Part shown: positions 34,942 through 44,892 of the stretch, piece by piece
How positions within the stretch are numbered: the first letter of the stretch is position 1
Layout: each line of letters opens with the position of its first letter
Notes under the pieces: model-generated
Databases searched by the model: none
Told to the model about the DNA's origin: nothing
The model's input: only the letters and a program-made list of their open reading frames with translations
Translations under genes and position numbers: made by a program
Source: Argonema galeatum A003/A1
GTDB taxonomy: Bacteria; Cyanobacteriota; Cyanobacteriia; Cyanobacteriales; Aerosakkonemataceae
Direction: 5' to 3'
Assembly (NCBI RefSeq): GCF_023333595.1
Contig: NZ_JAIQZM010000004.1
Span: 185,696 to 249,695, forward strand
Length of the DNA stretch: 64,000 nt

Positions 34942-37716
34942 TTACATTTGGGGTTGGAACTGGAACAACGAATAGACGACGTTGCGGCGAATTGCTGTCA
35001 TCATTTCCAGGAAGGTTTCGTATCCCTCGCTCTTATATTCAATCAGCGGGTCTTTTTGGCCGTAGCCGCGCAAACCGACGCTTTCCCGGAGGGCATCCAT
35101 CGATTGCAAATGTTCGCGCCAGAGGGTGTCGATTTGCTGCAAGATGAAAAAGCGTTCGGCTTGACGCATCAGTGCTGGTTGTATTTGTTCTATCTGGGCT
35201 TCTTTGAGGTCGTAGGCGATCCTTACTTGCTCGTGGAGGAAGGCTTTTATTTCCCCTACCGACAAATCTTCTAGTTGATTTGGTTCCAAATCGGCAAGCA
35301 AATAAACAAATTCTTTCACTTTGCCGACGAGTTTGCCCAATTCCCATTCTTCTGAAGGCAATTCTGGATTGACGTAGGCATCTACGATGTCGTCCATCGT
35401 TTTTTCGGCGTATTTGATGACTTGTTCTTTTAAGTCTTGACCTTCCAGGACGCGGCGGCGTTCGGCATAGATGGCGCGACGCTGATTGTTCATCACTTCG
35501 TCGTATTCAAATACTTGTTTGCGGATGTCGTAGTAGTAGGTTTCTACTTTTTTCTGGGCACCTTCTAGAGAGCGGGTGAGCATACCGGATTCGATCGGCA
35601 TATCTTCTTCTACTTTAAAGGCGTTCATCAAACCGGCGACGCGATCGCCCCCAAAGATCCGCAATAAGCTGTCTTGCAAACTCAAGAAGAATTTGGTAGA
35701 ACCTGGGTCTCCTTGTCGTCCGGCGCGTCCCCGCAGCTGGTTATCGATCCGGCGAGATTCGTGTCTTTCTGTACCAATGACGTGCAAACCGCCTAAACGT
35801 ACTACTTCTTCGTGTTCGCTGCTGGTGTAATGTTCGTAGGTTTCTTTAATTAAGTTGTAAACTGACCTCAGCTTTTGGATGGCGAGGTCGTCGGAGGGGG
35901 CTTTTTCTGAGGCGACTGCTACTTTGTCTTCGGCTTCTAGTTCCGGTAGACTGCGTTCTCCATACTCGCCGACGGCGAATTCTACGGCGTCTTTGAGCAT
36001 TTTTTCGGTTTCGCGAGAAAGTTCGATCGGGAAAATTTGTGGAGACGCCTTCCAAGTCTTCACTTTTTTACCGGGTGCAAAGCCGACGCCGCCACCACGG
36101 TCGGATTCTGTCCCAGGAACGCTCTTGAGTGCAAATTCTTCTTCATCTAACTGTACGATCCGGGGCATGAAGTATTCTCGCAATTTCAGCCGCGCCATGT
36201 AGTCGGCGTTACCGCCCAAGATGATATCCGTGCCGCGTCCAGCCATGTTTGTGGCGATCGTCACCGCGCCTTTGCGTCCGGCTTGGGCGATGATTTCCGA
36301 CTCCCGCTCCACATTTTCTGGTTTGGCGTTGAGGAGATTGTGAGGAACTTTTAGCTGGTGCAATAAGGAACTGAGAACTTCCGATTTTTCGACGCTGGTA
36401 GTACCTACGAGGACTGGGCGACCGAGTTCGTGCATTTGGGCACATTCATCTGCTATAGCCTGCCATTTCGCCTGCTCTGTTTTATACACTACATCGGACA
36501 AGTCTCGCCGACCTGTAGTCCGATTTGTCGGGATAATGGTGACTTCCAGCTTGTAAATCTTTTCAAATTCTGCTTCTTCTGTCTTGGCGGTGCCGGTCAT
36601 ACCAGCTAATTTGGGATAAAGCAGAAAAAGGTTTTGATAAGTAATAGTAGCCAGAGTCTGCGTTTCCGGTTGAATCTCAACCCTTTCCTTCGCCTCTATA
36701 GCCTGATGCAATCCGTCGCTCCAACGCCGACCTGGGAGTACGCGACCCGTAAATTCATCCACAATTACTACTTCGTCGTTGCGGACAATATAGTTTACGT
36801 CGCATACAAATAATTCCTTGGCTTTAATGGCGTTAAAAATGTAGTGAGCCCAAGGGTCGTTGGGGTCGTACAAGTCGTTCATTTCCAAGAGTTTTTCGGC
36901 TTCGGCAAATCCTTCATCGGACAAGATGACGTTACGAGCTTTTTCGTCTACTTCATAATGGTCTTCTTTGTTCAACGCTGATGCTACTTGTGCCGCACGC
37001 ATATACTTTTCGCTGGGTCGTTCCACCTGTCCTGAGATAATCAGGGGGGTGCGAGCTTCGTCGATTAAGATTGAGTCAACTTCGTCAATCACGCAATAGT
37101 TAAAGGGACGCTGCACCACTTCTGACATTGATGTGGCCATGTTGTCCCGCAGGTAGTCGAAGCCGATTTCGCTGTTTGTGGCGTAGGTGATGTCGCACTG
37201 GTAATTTTTCTGGCGTTCTGGGGAGGCCATGCCGGATTGGATTAGCCCTACGCTCAATCCCAGGAAGCGGTGGATTTGCCCCATCCATTCGGCGTCTCGT
37301 TTGGCTAGGTAATCGTTGACGGTGATGATATGTACGCCTTTGCCGCTGAGGGCGTTTAGGTAGGCGGGGAGGGTGGCTACAAGCGTTTTGCCCTCGCCGG
37401 TTTTCATTTCGGCGATTTGTCCTTTGTGGAGGATGATTCCGCCCAACAGCTGCACGTCAAAGTGTCTCATTCCCAAGACGCGGCGACCTGCTTCCCGGAC
37501 TACGGCAAATGCTTCGGGGAGGATTTCATCCAGCAGTTCTTTCTCTTCGGTGAGGGTTTTGGCTTTGGCGAGGCGTTGTTTGAATGCGGCTGTCTTACCG
37601 ATTAGCTCTTGATCGGAAAGGGCTTCTATTTCTTCTAATACGTTGATGTCGGCAACGAAAGGTTTGTATTGTTTGAGTTTACGAGCGTTTGGATCGCCCA
37701 GCAAAGTTTTTAGCAT
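34942..37716 (-). CDS. secA: Protein translocase ATPase SecA
   Basis: 924 residues from the ATG at 37716 ([16 protein letters not shown]); nine further codons are open upstream. DEAD-type motor: Walker A in [46 protein letters not shown] and the [11 protein letters not shown] motif VI. There is no C-terminal zinc-binding motif, as usual in cyanobacteria. It drives preproteins through SecYEG in both plasma and thylakoid membranes. Confidence 0.97.
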   Translation of the reverse strand: MLKTLLGDPNARKLKQYKPFVADINVLEEIEALSDQELIGKTAAFKQRLAKAKTLTEEKELLDEILPEAFAVVREAGRRVLGMRHFDVQLLGGIILHKGQIAEMKTGEGKTLVATLPAYLNALSGKGVHIITVNDYLAKRDAEWMGQIHRFLGLSVGLIQSGMASPERQKNYQCDITYATNSEIGFDYLRDNMATSMSEVVQRPFNYCVIDEVDSILIDEARTPLIISGQVERPSEKYMRAAQVASALNKEDHYEVDEKARNVILSDEGFAEAEKLLEMNDLYDPNDPWAHYIFNAIKAKELFVCDVNYIVRNDEVVIVDEFTGRVLPGRRWSDGLHQAIEAKERVEIQPETQTLATITYQNLFLLYPKLAGMTGTAKTEEAEFEKIYKLEVTIIPTNRTTGRRDLSDVVYKTEQAKWQAIADECAQMHELGRPVLVGTTSVEKSEVLSSLLHQLKVPHNLLNAKPENVERESEIIAQAGRKGAVTIATNMAGRGTDIILGGNADYMARLKLREYFMPRIVQLDEEEFALKSVPGTESDRGGGVGFAPGKKVKTWKASPQIFPIELSRETEKMLKDAVEFAVGEYGERSLPELEAEDKVAVASEKAPSDDLAIQKLRSVYNLIKETYEHYTSSEHEEVVRLGGLHVIGTERHESRRIDNQLRGRAGRQGDPGSTKFFLSLQDSLLRIFGGDRVAGLMNAFKVEEDMPIESGMLTRSLEGAQKKVETYYYDIRKQVFEYDEVMNNQRRAIYAERRRVLEGQDLKEQVIKYAEKTMDDIVDAYVNPELPSEEWELGKLVGKVKEFVYLLADLEPNQLEDLSVGEIKAFLHEQVRIAYDLKEAQIEQIQPALMRQAERFFILQQIDTLWREHLQSMDALRESVGLRGYGQKDPLIEYKSEGYETFLEMMTAIRRNVVYSLFQFQPQM

Positions 37717-37785
37717 GGTAGGGGGAGTGGGTAATAAAGTCAAAAGTCAAAAAAATATGGTCTAGTAGGTTGTGGGAGTAAATTT

Positions 37786-37893
37786 CAGATTTGAGATTTG
37801 AAATCAAACAAATCTTCCCTTTCCTTTGATTTCCTGATTTTGGATTTTAAATTGTCAATTCAAAACAAATCTAAAATCTAAAATCTAAAATTC
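37786..37893. repeat. Heptamer repeats upstream of secA
   Basis: TTTCAGATTTGAGATTTGAAATC and AAATCTAAAATCTAAAATCTAAAATTC blocks between secA and the cytochrome gene; the two blocks are roughly complementary. Confidence 0.75.
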
Positions 37894-37902
37894 TTTTCAC
37901 CG

Positions 37903-38505
37903 TCATGGGGCGTTTTGCCATTCTGAGGTGAGACTGCGAAAATCGTATCCATCCGCTTTGGAGTGACAGCTTAGGCAACTCCCCATTGTGACGGGCTGGG
38001 GTAGTTTGACTCTGGGATGGAGCGCTTTGAAATAGCGAGATTGAGCGATTCGATAGGGCGTCCGTTCTTCCTCTGCTGTTTGCGTCCGGGAAAAGGTTCG
38101 CAGGTATTCCCAAACTAGCAGTCGTTCTGGGTCTATTAACGGGGTCAGCTTTTTGCCATAGTGCTGTTCATCTTGGAGAATATCTCGCCAGGTTTCGGTG
38201 GGCAAAACTGCTGGCGGTATGCCGATATGGCAGGTGGCGCAGTTTTTTAGGTAAAGTTCTTGCCCTAGTTGATAGCGTTCGGGTACAAGGTCAACGGTGC
38301 CTGTAGGAGATATTTCAGCCGCTGGTTGAGTTTCACCAGGAAGTTGGGTTATCAGTGTAAATCCCCACCCTAAAGCTATACTCCAGACTAAGAGCAACAT
38401 AAACACAACGATGGGCGATTTTTTATATGCTACGTAGCCGATTCGCCAATCTTGCCATCGTTGTATAAATTTTGCCCTTACCTGCTGCTGTAGACGCCGC
38501 GACAT
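37903..38505 (-). CDS. Membrane-anchored dihaem c-type cytochrome
   Basis: 200 residues. One membrane segment (about 34-54, VVFMLLLVWSIALGWGFTLI) acts as an uncleaved anchor or signal. Two haem-binding CxxCH motifs follow: NCATCH (about 110) and SCLSCH (about 178), with LPTETWRDILQDEQHYG between. The soluble part should lie in the lumen or periplasm. Homologues occur in many cyanobacteria, but I do not know an assigned electron partner. It is downstream of the MoxR gene on the same strand. Confidence 0.82.
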   Translation of the reverse strand: MSRRLQQQVRAKFIQRWQDWRIGYVAYKKSPIVVFMLLLVWSIALGWGFTLITQLPGETQPAAEISPTGTVDLVPERYQLGQELYLKNCATCHIGIPPAVLPTETWRDILQDEQHYGKKLTPLIDPERLLVWEYLRTFSRTQTAEEERTPYRIAQSRYFKALHPRVKLPQPVTMGSCLSCHSKADGYDFRSLTSEWQNAP

Positions 38506-38514
38506 AATAATTTT

Positions 38515-38648
38515 GGATTTTAGATTTTAGATTTTGGATTTAGTCAATTTTGGATTTTGGATTTAGTCAAATCTTCCCCTCTTCCCTCTTCCCTCTTCCC
38601 TCTTCCCCTAGCCCCTAGCCTCTAGCCCCTCTTCCCTAGCCCCTAGCC
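38515..38648. repeat. TTTTAGATT heptamers and CTTCCCC/CTAGCCC tract
   Basis: TTTTGGATTTTAGATTTTAGATT heptamers (38511-38572) followed by a CTTCCCTCTTCCC/CCTAGCCCC pyrimidine tract to the end of the moxR gene. Confidence 0.8.
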
Positions 38649-38649
38649 C

Positions 38650-39558
38650 CTACGGAATTGGCACGCTAGCAAGCAAACGCTCTACAATGGTTTTCGCCTT
38701 CCGTCCTCCTGATGGGATCAGGCGATGGGAAAGTACGTAAGGCGCTAGAAACTTGACATCATCGGGAATAGCGTAATCTCTACCGGAAAGAAAAGCTAGG
38801 GCTTGAGTGGCTTTTTGTAAGGCGACTGTGCCGCGTGGGCTAACGCCGAGGGCAATTTCTTCATCTTCCCGTGTCGATCGCACTAAATTGAGAATGTAAT
38901 GCTGCAAGGGCGCTTCCACCTTCACTCTCGCACACAGACGCCGTAACTCTAAAACATCCTCTGGAGAAATACACGGTTGCAGCTCATCAACGGTGACGCC
39001 ATCACCAAGCCTTTGTAGCATTTGCAGTTCTTCTACTTCGCTTGGATAGCCAAGTGTCAGGCATAGGGTAAAGCGATCCATCTGCGCTTCTGGCAGGGGG
39101 AAGGTGCCTTGATACTCGATCGGGTTCTGGGTGGCGATCGCAAAAAACGGATTGGGAACTAAGCGGGCTACACCATCCACCGTTACCTGCCGTTCTTCCA
39201 TCACTTCTAGCAAAGCGGATTGGGTGCGGGGCGTGGCGCGATTAATTTCGTCTGCTAGTAAAATGTTAGCAAATACTGGCCCAGCCAGAAATTCAAATTG
39301 GCCGGTGCTTTGATTCCAGATATTGGTGCCGGTGATATCGGTGGGAAGTAGGTCGGGGGTGCATTGAATGCGTTGAAATCGTCCGTCGATCGATCGGGCC
39401 AAAGATTTTGCCAGTAAAGTTTTGCCAACTCCTGGCACGTCTTCGAGGAGGGCGTGTCCACCAGAGAGGAGGGCTACTATTACCAAGCGGATGGCATCGG
39501 CTTTGCCGACAATGGTACGACTCAGATTTTCTGTAAGTAGCTCGATCGGTTTTCTCAT
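38650..39558 (-). CDS. MoxR-family AAA+ ATPase
   Basis: 302 residues. Walker A LEDVPGVGKTLLAKSLAR, Walker B ILLADEINRATPRTQSALLEVMEERQ, sensor ATQNPIEYQGTFPLPEAQMDRF and the C-terminal lid (GVSPRGTVALQKATQA). MoxR ATPases are chaperone-like and usually sit beside VWA/DUF58 genes; none is next to it here. It follows ribF by 44 bases. Confidence 0.93.
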   Translation of the reverse strand: MRKPIELLTENLSRTIVGKADAIRLVIVALLSGGHALLEDVPGVGKTLLAKSLARSIDGRFQRIQCTPDLLPTDITGTNIWNQSTGQFEFLAGPVFANILLADEINRATPRTQSALLEVMEERQVTVDGVARLVPNPFFAIATQNPIEYQGTFPLPEAQMDRFTLCLTLGYPSEVEELQMLQRLGDGVTVDELQPCISPEDVLELRRLCARVKVEAPLQHYILNLVRSTREDEEIALGVSPRGTVALQKATQALAFLSGRDYAIPDDVKFLAPYVLSHRLIPSGGRKAKTIVERLLASVPIP

Positions 39559-39602
39559 ATTAGTAATTGTTCAAAACAAATCCCAAATCCAAAATCTAAA
39601 AT

Positions 39603-40757
39603 CTAAAATCTAAAATTACCTATTAGTACCGATCGAGCGGTGGCGCTGTCGGCTTCAATTTGTAGTTTTAGCGCGTCTAGGGAAGCAAATTTTTGTTCTG
39701 GCCGCAGGAACTTTTCTAGGCTTACCGTTAAGGTTTTCCCATACAAATCTCCAGACCAGTCTAACAGGTGAACCTCAACTGTTGGACTGTTGCCATTTAC
39801 GGTCGGGCGGCAGCCAATATTCATGACGCCCTGGATTGGGGGTGAGGGGGAGTGGGGGGAATTATTATGTACATTTTCTCCCGCTCTCTCGCTCGGACAC
39901 TCTCCCGCTCGGACACTCTTCTGCTCCTCTGTTCCTTGTTCCCAGTCCCCAGTCGCCTCTTCAATAAAGACTCGCACAGCATAGACACCAAAATGGGGTA
40001 ATAACTTTTCGCTGGGCAGTTGCAGGTTGGCGGTAGGAAATCCCAGAGTTCTGCCCAGCTGCTGACCTTTCACTACCGAACCTGTGAGGGTGTAAGACCG
40101 ACCCAGCAGCTGATTCGCCCGCTCAATCTCTCCAAACTGGAGGGCTTGGCGGATAATCGAACTGCTAATCCTTTCGCCTTCGGAATTATGAATTGGCACG
40201 ATAATTACTTCCACATCATACTTGGCGGCGATGAAGAGCAAATCGTCAGATGTCCCAGATCGCCGATGTCCAAAACAAAAATCCTCTCCCACACTCACCC
40301 GCACAGCCGCTAGTTGCTGCACGAGAATTTTTTCTACAAATTCTTGCGGACTTAGAGCGGCCATTTCGCGATCGAATGGCAGCATGACCAACTGCTCGAC
40401 ACCCAGAAAGCTCAGCTGGCGAACCTTTTCATTGGGGGGTGTCAGCAAAAATCGAGTTTTCCCCGTGAAAAACTCTTGAGGATGGGGATTAAAGGTGACA
40501 ACGGTTGCATAAGGGCGTCCGCTGACACTCTCCTTGTCAGTGCAATCCCAGTTTTCACTGAAAGTATTATCCAGAAGCTTGTTATCCGACCGCCAAAGAT
40601 TTCCTTCTGGTGGAAACGCCGGAGCTATTGGAGCAACTACAGATTCTGGCAATACGGGTTTGACAACCTGTTGGTGCCCTCGATGTACGCCATCAAAGTT
40701 TCCCAGGGCAACAGCAGTTGGAGTTAGAACAGTTTTTAGCGATGAGGTAACCCGCAC
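39603..40757 (-). CDS. ribF: Bifunctional riboflavin kinase / FAD synthetase
   Basis: 384 residues against about 310 usual. The FAD-synthetase half has VALGNFDGVHRGHQQVV and GEDFCFGHRRSG; the kinase half has GRTLGFPTANLQLP, GVMNIGCRPTV and VHLLDWSGDLYGKTLTVSL. It makes FMN and FAD. Two extra stretches explain its length: about 28 residues after residue 50 (40565-40640), and some 43 residues at 39838-39965 (EQGTEEQKSVRAGECPSERA and on), the second read from repeat-like DNA. Both look like tolerated loop insertions. Confidence 0.92.
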   Translation of the reverse strand: MRVTSSLKTVLTPTAVALGNFDGVHRGHQQVVKPVLPESVVAPIAPAFPPEGNLWRSDNKLLDNTFSENWDCTDKESVSGRPYATVVTFNPHPQEFFTGKTRFLLTPPNEKVRQLSFLGVEQLVMLPFDREMAALSPQEFVEKILVQQLAAVRVSVGEDFCFGHRRSGTSDDLLFIAAKYDVEVIIVPIHNSEGERISSSIIRQALQFGEIERANQLLGRSYTLTGSVVKGQQLGRTLGFPTANLQLPSEKLLPHFGVYAVRVFIEEATGDWEQGTEEQKSVRAGECPSERAGENVHNNSPHSPSPPIQGVMNIGCRPTVNGNSPTVEVHLLDWSGDLYGKTLTVSLEKFLRPEQKFASLDALKLQIEADSATARSVLIGNFRF

Positions 40758-40861
40758 GCTTTACATTTTTACACAAATTAGGCTCTAGCGTAATTTTAAA
40801 ATTTGTCATCGGCGATCGGTCATTGATTCAGAACTACTGACAAATCACACCTGACAAATAA

Positions 40862-41761
40862 TTAAGCAGTTACTTTAGCCTCCTGTAGGTCTTCGGGTAG
40901 AGATACAGATGGCGGTACTATCTCTAAGGTCATTCCTTCCCTTGCCAGCAGCGTGTTGGGGAACATCTGGGTAGCCTGTTTTCCCACTAAATCTAAGAAA
41001 TCATCGTCGTGTAGCGGGTCATGGTGGAAAATTACCAGTTGTTTCACATTAGCTGCCTTGGCGACTTTCACCGCTTCCTGCCACGTAGAGTGTCCCCAAC
41101 CCACCTTGCTGGATTTTGGCGAATTGTATTCCTCATCTGTGTAGGTGGCATCGTAGATCAGCACGTCTGCGTTGTGAGCCAACCGCAGAACGTTTTCATC
41201 CAGGCGGTCTGGATAATGTTCTGTATCGGTGATGTAAGCTGCTGCAAAGCCGCGCCAGTTGATTCGGTAGCCTATAGCTTCCCCCGGATGGTTCAACAGA
41301 CTCGTTTCCAGCTTGACATCTTCCAGTTCAACCGTGTTTGCCATGTCCAGGTCGTAGAACTTGAGCTGGGCTCCCATAATCTGTAGCGGCACAGGAAAAT
41401 TTGGGTGCAGCATTTGGTCATTGAGGCGCTGCTGGATGGTGGCACCATTGGGAGCCTTTGCTCCATAGATATGGAAGCAATTCCCCTTAATAAAGGCTGG
41501 TATAAAGAAGGGAAATCCCTGAATGTGATCCCAATGGGAGTGGGTAAAAAACATATATGCTTCTAAGGGCATATGCGACAGGAGGGATTGCCCCAAAACT
41601 CGCAAGCCGGTGCCACCATCAAAAATTAGGCGTTTACCACCCACGCGCATTTCCACACAAGGTGTGTTGCCGCCATAGCGTACCGTGTGTGGCCCTGGAC
41701 ATGGGATACTACCTCTGACGCCCCAGAAGTGAATCGTAAATTGGTTTTGCATAATAGACAT
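40862..41761 (-). CDS. MBL-fold metallo-hydrolase
   Basis: 299 residues (an ATG three codons in, at 41752, is also possible). Starts HFWGVRGSIPCPGPHTVRYGGNT, a hallmark of the phosphodiesterase/RNase Z-like branch; metal motif FTHSHWDHIQGFPFF (HxHxDH), later HPGEAIGYRI, YITDTEHYP and FHHDPLHDDD. Probably a cyclic-nucleotide or phosphodiester hydrolase in the cytosol. Confidence 0.85.
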   Translation of the reverse strand: MSIMQNQFTIHFWGVRGSIPCPGPHTVRYGGNTPCVEMRVGGKRLIFDGGTGLRVLGQSLLSHMPLEAYMFFTHSHWDHIQGFPFFIPAFIKGNCFHIYGAKAPNGATIQQRLNDQMLHPNFPVPLQIMGAQLKFYDLDMANTVELEDVKLETSLLNHPGEAIGYRINWRGFAAAYITDTEHYPDRLDENVLRLAHNADVLIYDATYTDEEYNSPKSSKVGWGHSTWQEAVKVAKAANVKQLVIFHHDPLHDDDFLDLVGKQATQMFPNTLLAREGMTLEIVPPSVSLPEDLQEAKVTA

Positions 41762-42061
41762 GGGTGTTGCTCGCTTTCCTTCCTCAAGCAGTCCCTTATT
41801 AAGGTTTTACATCTTCGACCGTTTGTGCAATCAGACCCCAGCGCTGCATTTGAAGCATTTTGTACGCTTCTTTCCCATCATTTTGAAGGAAGCGCCACGT
41901 GGCACGAGATCGTCACCGCTGCCATCCACTTCAACAGACTCTCATTTTACTTATTCAGATGCAACCGAAGCCATCATTTTTTTACTTAATTTAAACAGCA
42001 TAGCAGTCTGGGGTTCTGTTCTTCATGAAGGTCGGGCAACTCGAAACTGGGGGCAGTAAGG

Positions 42062-42240
42062 GTGCTCAAGGCGGCGGGATGCTTAAAATTTAAGCTTTGC
42101 GACGCTGGCGTCCACCTTCACCCCCAGCGCGGTCGATCGCCAAGCTAAGACGCTTGTGTAAGGGCAACGCATGGGTCGCCTGCACTGAGCGGCTTGCTAG
42201 GTGGCGGTTTCACCTCTAGCACTGTTTGCGGGTTTTTCTT
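42062..42240. ncRNA. Candidate structured RNA or decayed element
   Basis: Three hairpins lie within about 160 bases: GCTTAAA/TTTAAGC with a one-base loop (42081-42095), GACGC/GCGTC (42101-42112), and GCTA-GGTG/CACC-TAGC with a 2-base bulge (42196-42220). The stretch is GC-rich, unlike its surroundings, and not coding. I could not match it to RNase P, tmRNA, SRP or 6S RNA, and it does not share the HEARO-like blocks found elsewhere in the window. Strand unknown. Confidence 0.3.
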
Positions 42241-42570
42241 TTGAAGACGCTCAAGGGATTGACTTCATATATTATCAAGCAAGCCCGTTCTAAAACAGTG
42301 ATCTGAGACACTGGTGTTCAGTAAGTTTGAACAATGCTAATTTGAAAATTTTTCCCACTTCCCGATTGAGGTTTTTGACAGGGGGCTTGCTGAAGCTCAA
42401 AAGGTTGCGTCGCATACAATCTTGAAAGTTTTGCTGTTTTTTGCTATTATTTTTTGTCCCGTAACCCACCATCGCCAAATCTGTAACATAACGAACATTT
42501 TTCACCATCAACCCGAAAAAGCCGTCGTTAGTCATTGTTGTTATGCTTTTGTTCATAAAAAAGAACATTT

Positions 42571-42605
42571 TTCTCCCTCTGCCCCTCTGCCCCTCTGCCC
42601 CTCTG
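42571..42605. repeat. Inverted copy of the GGGGCAGA repeat
   Basis: TCTGCCCC units (about four) close to the stop of the HAD gene. Confidence 0.85.
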
Positions 42606-42651
42606 AAGACAGCATAGTAAGCAAGGAAGAGCCAAGTAGTTTTGTTACTTT

Positions 42652-43311
42652 TTAATCTTTAATTTGGGCTAGTTTTTGCAACTCTTGAATCACGGAAATC
42701 AGTTCATTGGGGTGGTCGATTAAAAAATCTGGTTTTTGAGAAGCTAAAACTTCTTTGGCATTGAAACCCCAAGTTACTGCGATCGCTTTTATCTGACTTC
42801 TTTTGGCAGCTTCTATATCCCTAGTTTCATCTCCTACATAAATAATTTCCTCTCTTTTCAGTTGGTTTTGCTTTAAAAATTTGTCGATCACTTTGCTTTT
42901 GCCAAAAAGAGTGGTTCCTGAATAAATAAAATCAAATATTTCTGGAAAATTATTATTACGCAAAAAACTTATGACATTTGTCTTATCGTTAGAAGTTATT
43001 ATTCCCAGTTTATTTGATTCTTTATTTAACTCTAAAAGAGCTTCTTTAATTCCTGGTATTGGCCTTAATAAATCAATTTGATTATTTAATTCAAATTTTA
43101 GCCTTTTCATAATAAAAGGCAATTTAAGGATAGACACACCAGACTGCTTAATAATTTCCCTTGATGTCAAATTTCTGAATCTAAGGATATCTTCTGGACT
43201 CGCTTGCTTATACCCAAATTCATGGGCTAAGCGATTAGTAATATTCACAATAGCGTCAAAAGTATCGGCAACCGTGCCATCAAAATCAAAAATAATAACT
43301 TTTACAGTCAT
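42652..43311 (-). CDS. HAD-superfamily hydrolase, phosphoglycolate-phosphatase-like
   Basis: 219 residues. Motif I IFDFDGTVADTFDAIV (nucleophile Asp), motif II IITSNDKTN, motif III lysine around FGKSK and motif IV YVGDETRDIEAAKRSQ. The cap domain at about 18-85 makes it subclass IA. AT-rich compared with neighbours. The substrate is probably a small phosphate ester. Confidence 0.88.
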   Translation of the reverse strand: MTVKVIIFDFDGTVADTFDAIVNITNRLAHEFGYKQASPEDILRFRNLTSREIIKQSGVSILKLPFIMKRLKFELNNQIDLLRPIPGIKEALLELNKESNKLGIITSNDKTNVISFLRNNNFPEIFDFIYSGTTLFGKSKVIDKFLKQNQLKREEIIYVGDETRDIEAAKRSQIKAIAVTWGFNAKEVLASQKPDFLIDHPNELISVIQELQKLAQIKD

Positions 43312-43473
43312 AGTTTTGGCAAGGGGATTGGGGGAATGGCACGCTTATTTAGCTGGGATACAGGAGGCAGAGTCTCCCTTAACTTAGGTCCATTGGCGCA
43401 TGGGGATTGGAAAAAAGTCAATCGTGCCAACAAAGAAATTTTTACTTTTTACTTTTGCCTTTCCCAGTCTCTT

Positions 43474-44412
43474 TCATTGTGACGCCTTAAGGCTAGTGCG
43501 GGCGTTCCTTCTCAGCATTTCTGGTTTAATTCGCCGCAGTGCTGATGCAGGAAACTGCTGCGAGCAATCTTTATCGGAGATTTCAGCTAAATCGGCGAGT
43601 TTGGGAGCCAAATTCGCAGGATAAGGCTGAAATTCCGTAACATCGCTTATGAAGGCAAACCGCTGATTCCAGGGGCAAACGTCTTGGCAGATATCGCAAC
43701 CAGCAACCCAGCCTTCGAGATGAGGAGCGATCGCATCCGGCAACTCTATTGCTCTATTTTCAATTGTATGGTAAGCAATGCAGCGGTTGGCGTCTACTAC
43801 AAAAGGTTGTGCGATCGCACCCGTGGGACAAGCATCCATACAACGAGTACAAGTACCGCAATGTTCAGTATGAGGGCGATCGGGTGTCAAGTCCAGATTA
43901 GTTAATATTTCGCCTAAAAATACCCAAGATCCATACTCCCGCGTAATTACATTACCATTTTTGGCAATCCAGCCAATTCCGGCACGTTGAGCCCAGACTT
44001 TCTCCTGAATTGGCCCTGTATCGGCGTAATAACGAGCTTGAATCCCTTCTCCTGGTTCTTGTAGCCAGTTAGCCAGCGCTTTTAATTTTTTATGTAAAAC
44101 CTTGTGATAATCGCGTCCCCAGCCGTAACGGGAGATTTTGGCGTATTCTTGACCTTCGGGACGCTGGTGATCTGTGTAGTAGTTAAGGGCGACGCAAATT
44201 ATAGACTGCACTTCTGGCATTACCAAGCGGACATCATGCCGCTTAGGGTTCGCCATCCATTCCATGTCAGCTTGGTATCCCAGCGCCAGCCACGCCTGCA
44301 ATCGTTGTGATACTGATCGATCTTGAGTATCTACAGTGGCGATTCCAACCTTGTGGAATCCCAACTCTAAGGCTTTTTGCTTTACCTGAATGCTAGTAAT
44401 TGGCGCTTTCAT
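43474..44412 (-). CDS. queG: Epoxyqueuosine reductase
   Basis: 312 residues from the ATG at 44412 (MKAPITSIQVKQKALELGF), chosen because AAGGAGG lies just upstream; the same frame is open to 44535 but that part belongs to the HEARO-like element. Cobalamin-dependent, two [4Fe-4S] clusters: CGTCTRCMDACPTGAI and CDICQDVCPWN. It reduces epoxyqueuosine to queuosine in tRNA wobble positions. QueG catalytic Asp is in the YYADTGPIQEKVWAQRAG segment. Confidence 0.94.
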   Translation of the reverse strand: MKAPITSIQVKQKALELGFHKVGIATVDTQDRSVSQRLQAWLALGYQADMEWMANPKRHDVRLVMPEVQSIICVALNYYTDHQRPEGQEYAKISRYGWGRDYHKVLHKKLKALANWLQEPGEGIQARYYADTGPIQEKVWAQRAGIGWIAKNGNVITREYGSWVFLGEILTNLDLTPDRPHTEHCGTCTRCMDACPTGAIAQPFVVDANRCIAYHTIENRAIELPDAIAPHLEGWVAGCDICQDVCPWNQRFAFISDVTEFQPYPANLAPKLADLAEISDKDCSQQFPASALRRIKPEMLRRNARTSLKASQ

Positions 44413-44505
44413 CTTTCTTCCTCCTTGGAGACTCCCGCCAAAACTGTACTCAGTTTGGCGGTGAGAGGAAAAGGAGGGCAGGGTAAAAGTGGCATAACTA
44501 TTCAT

Positions 44506-44892
44506 AAGGTCGATGAGGAAACCGTTGCGCCTCAAAAGTGGTGAAACTTCTTGGCATACCCGCTGGCATTACAGGATTGAGGCTACCGATATTGTTCTGT
44601 GATTGACCCGCCTCGGTAGGGCGTTTAATTTCTTGGGGATTGCTCCCCCTCCCATTACTGGGGTGATGTTCGCCTTGACAATGTTAGTGGTCGGTACTTT
44701 CCAAGCAGCACTGGCTTAACCCTTTAGACCTGTTTAACCACCTGGTTCTAGAGCTACAGACTGGCGTCGCATCCGTAGGTAGGAACTTGAACTCTTTCCA
44801 CTAACGTAGGTATTGCTACCTGAGTCTGGTCAACTCGACTCTTTCAAGCCCCTACTATAATCGGTACTCCGATTTAGTGGTGGGTTGTTGAC
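44506..44892 (-). ncRNA. HEARO / IscB-type omega-RNA-like element without ORF, copy A
   Basis: About 387 bases. On the minus strand it begins with GTCAAC pairing with GTTGAC (44887-44892 with 44829-44834), contains TGACCAGACTCAG, CTAGAACCAG-TGGTTAAACAG and AGTACCGACC, and has a second long-range stem TTAGTGG/CCACTAA (44798-44804 with 44684-44690). The same blocks in the same order occur at 50097-50481 with compensating changes in both stems. Its 3' end abuts ATGA (44505-44502), the insertion/TAM motif I recall for HEARO RNAs and some IscB proteins. No iscB ORF is present. It sits upstream of queG and divergent from OCP. Confidence 0.68.

Larger units (their letters stand above)
41762..42651. 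other. 890-base region without a convincing gene
   Basis: Open frames here (on the plus strand near 41760-42059 and on the minus strand at 42290-42568) show no family features. The centre (42062-42240) is a cluster of hairpins described separately, and an inverted GGGGCAGA tract lies at 42571-42605. Confidence 0.5.

Noticed and set aside
41687..42059. Plus-strand frames of about 100 codons
   Set aside because: The first overlaps the well-supported MBL-fold gene in antisense, neither has family features, and composition is non-coding.
42290..42568. Minus-strand frame of 92 codons as a possible transposase remnant
   Set aside because: It is basic and looked like a transposase end, but no DDE or HUH motif is visible and I cannot support it.
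44413..44535. Extended N-terminus of QueG (MRRNGFLIDLMNS...)
   Set aside because: The extra codons lie partly in the HEARO-like element, and the AAGGAGG site supports the ATG at 44412.
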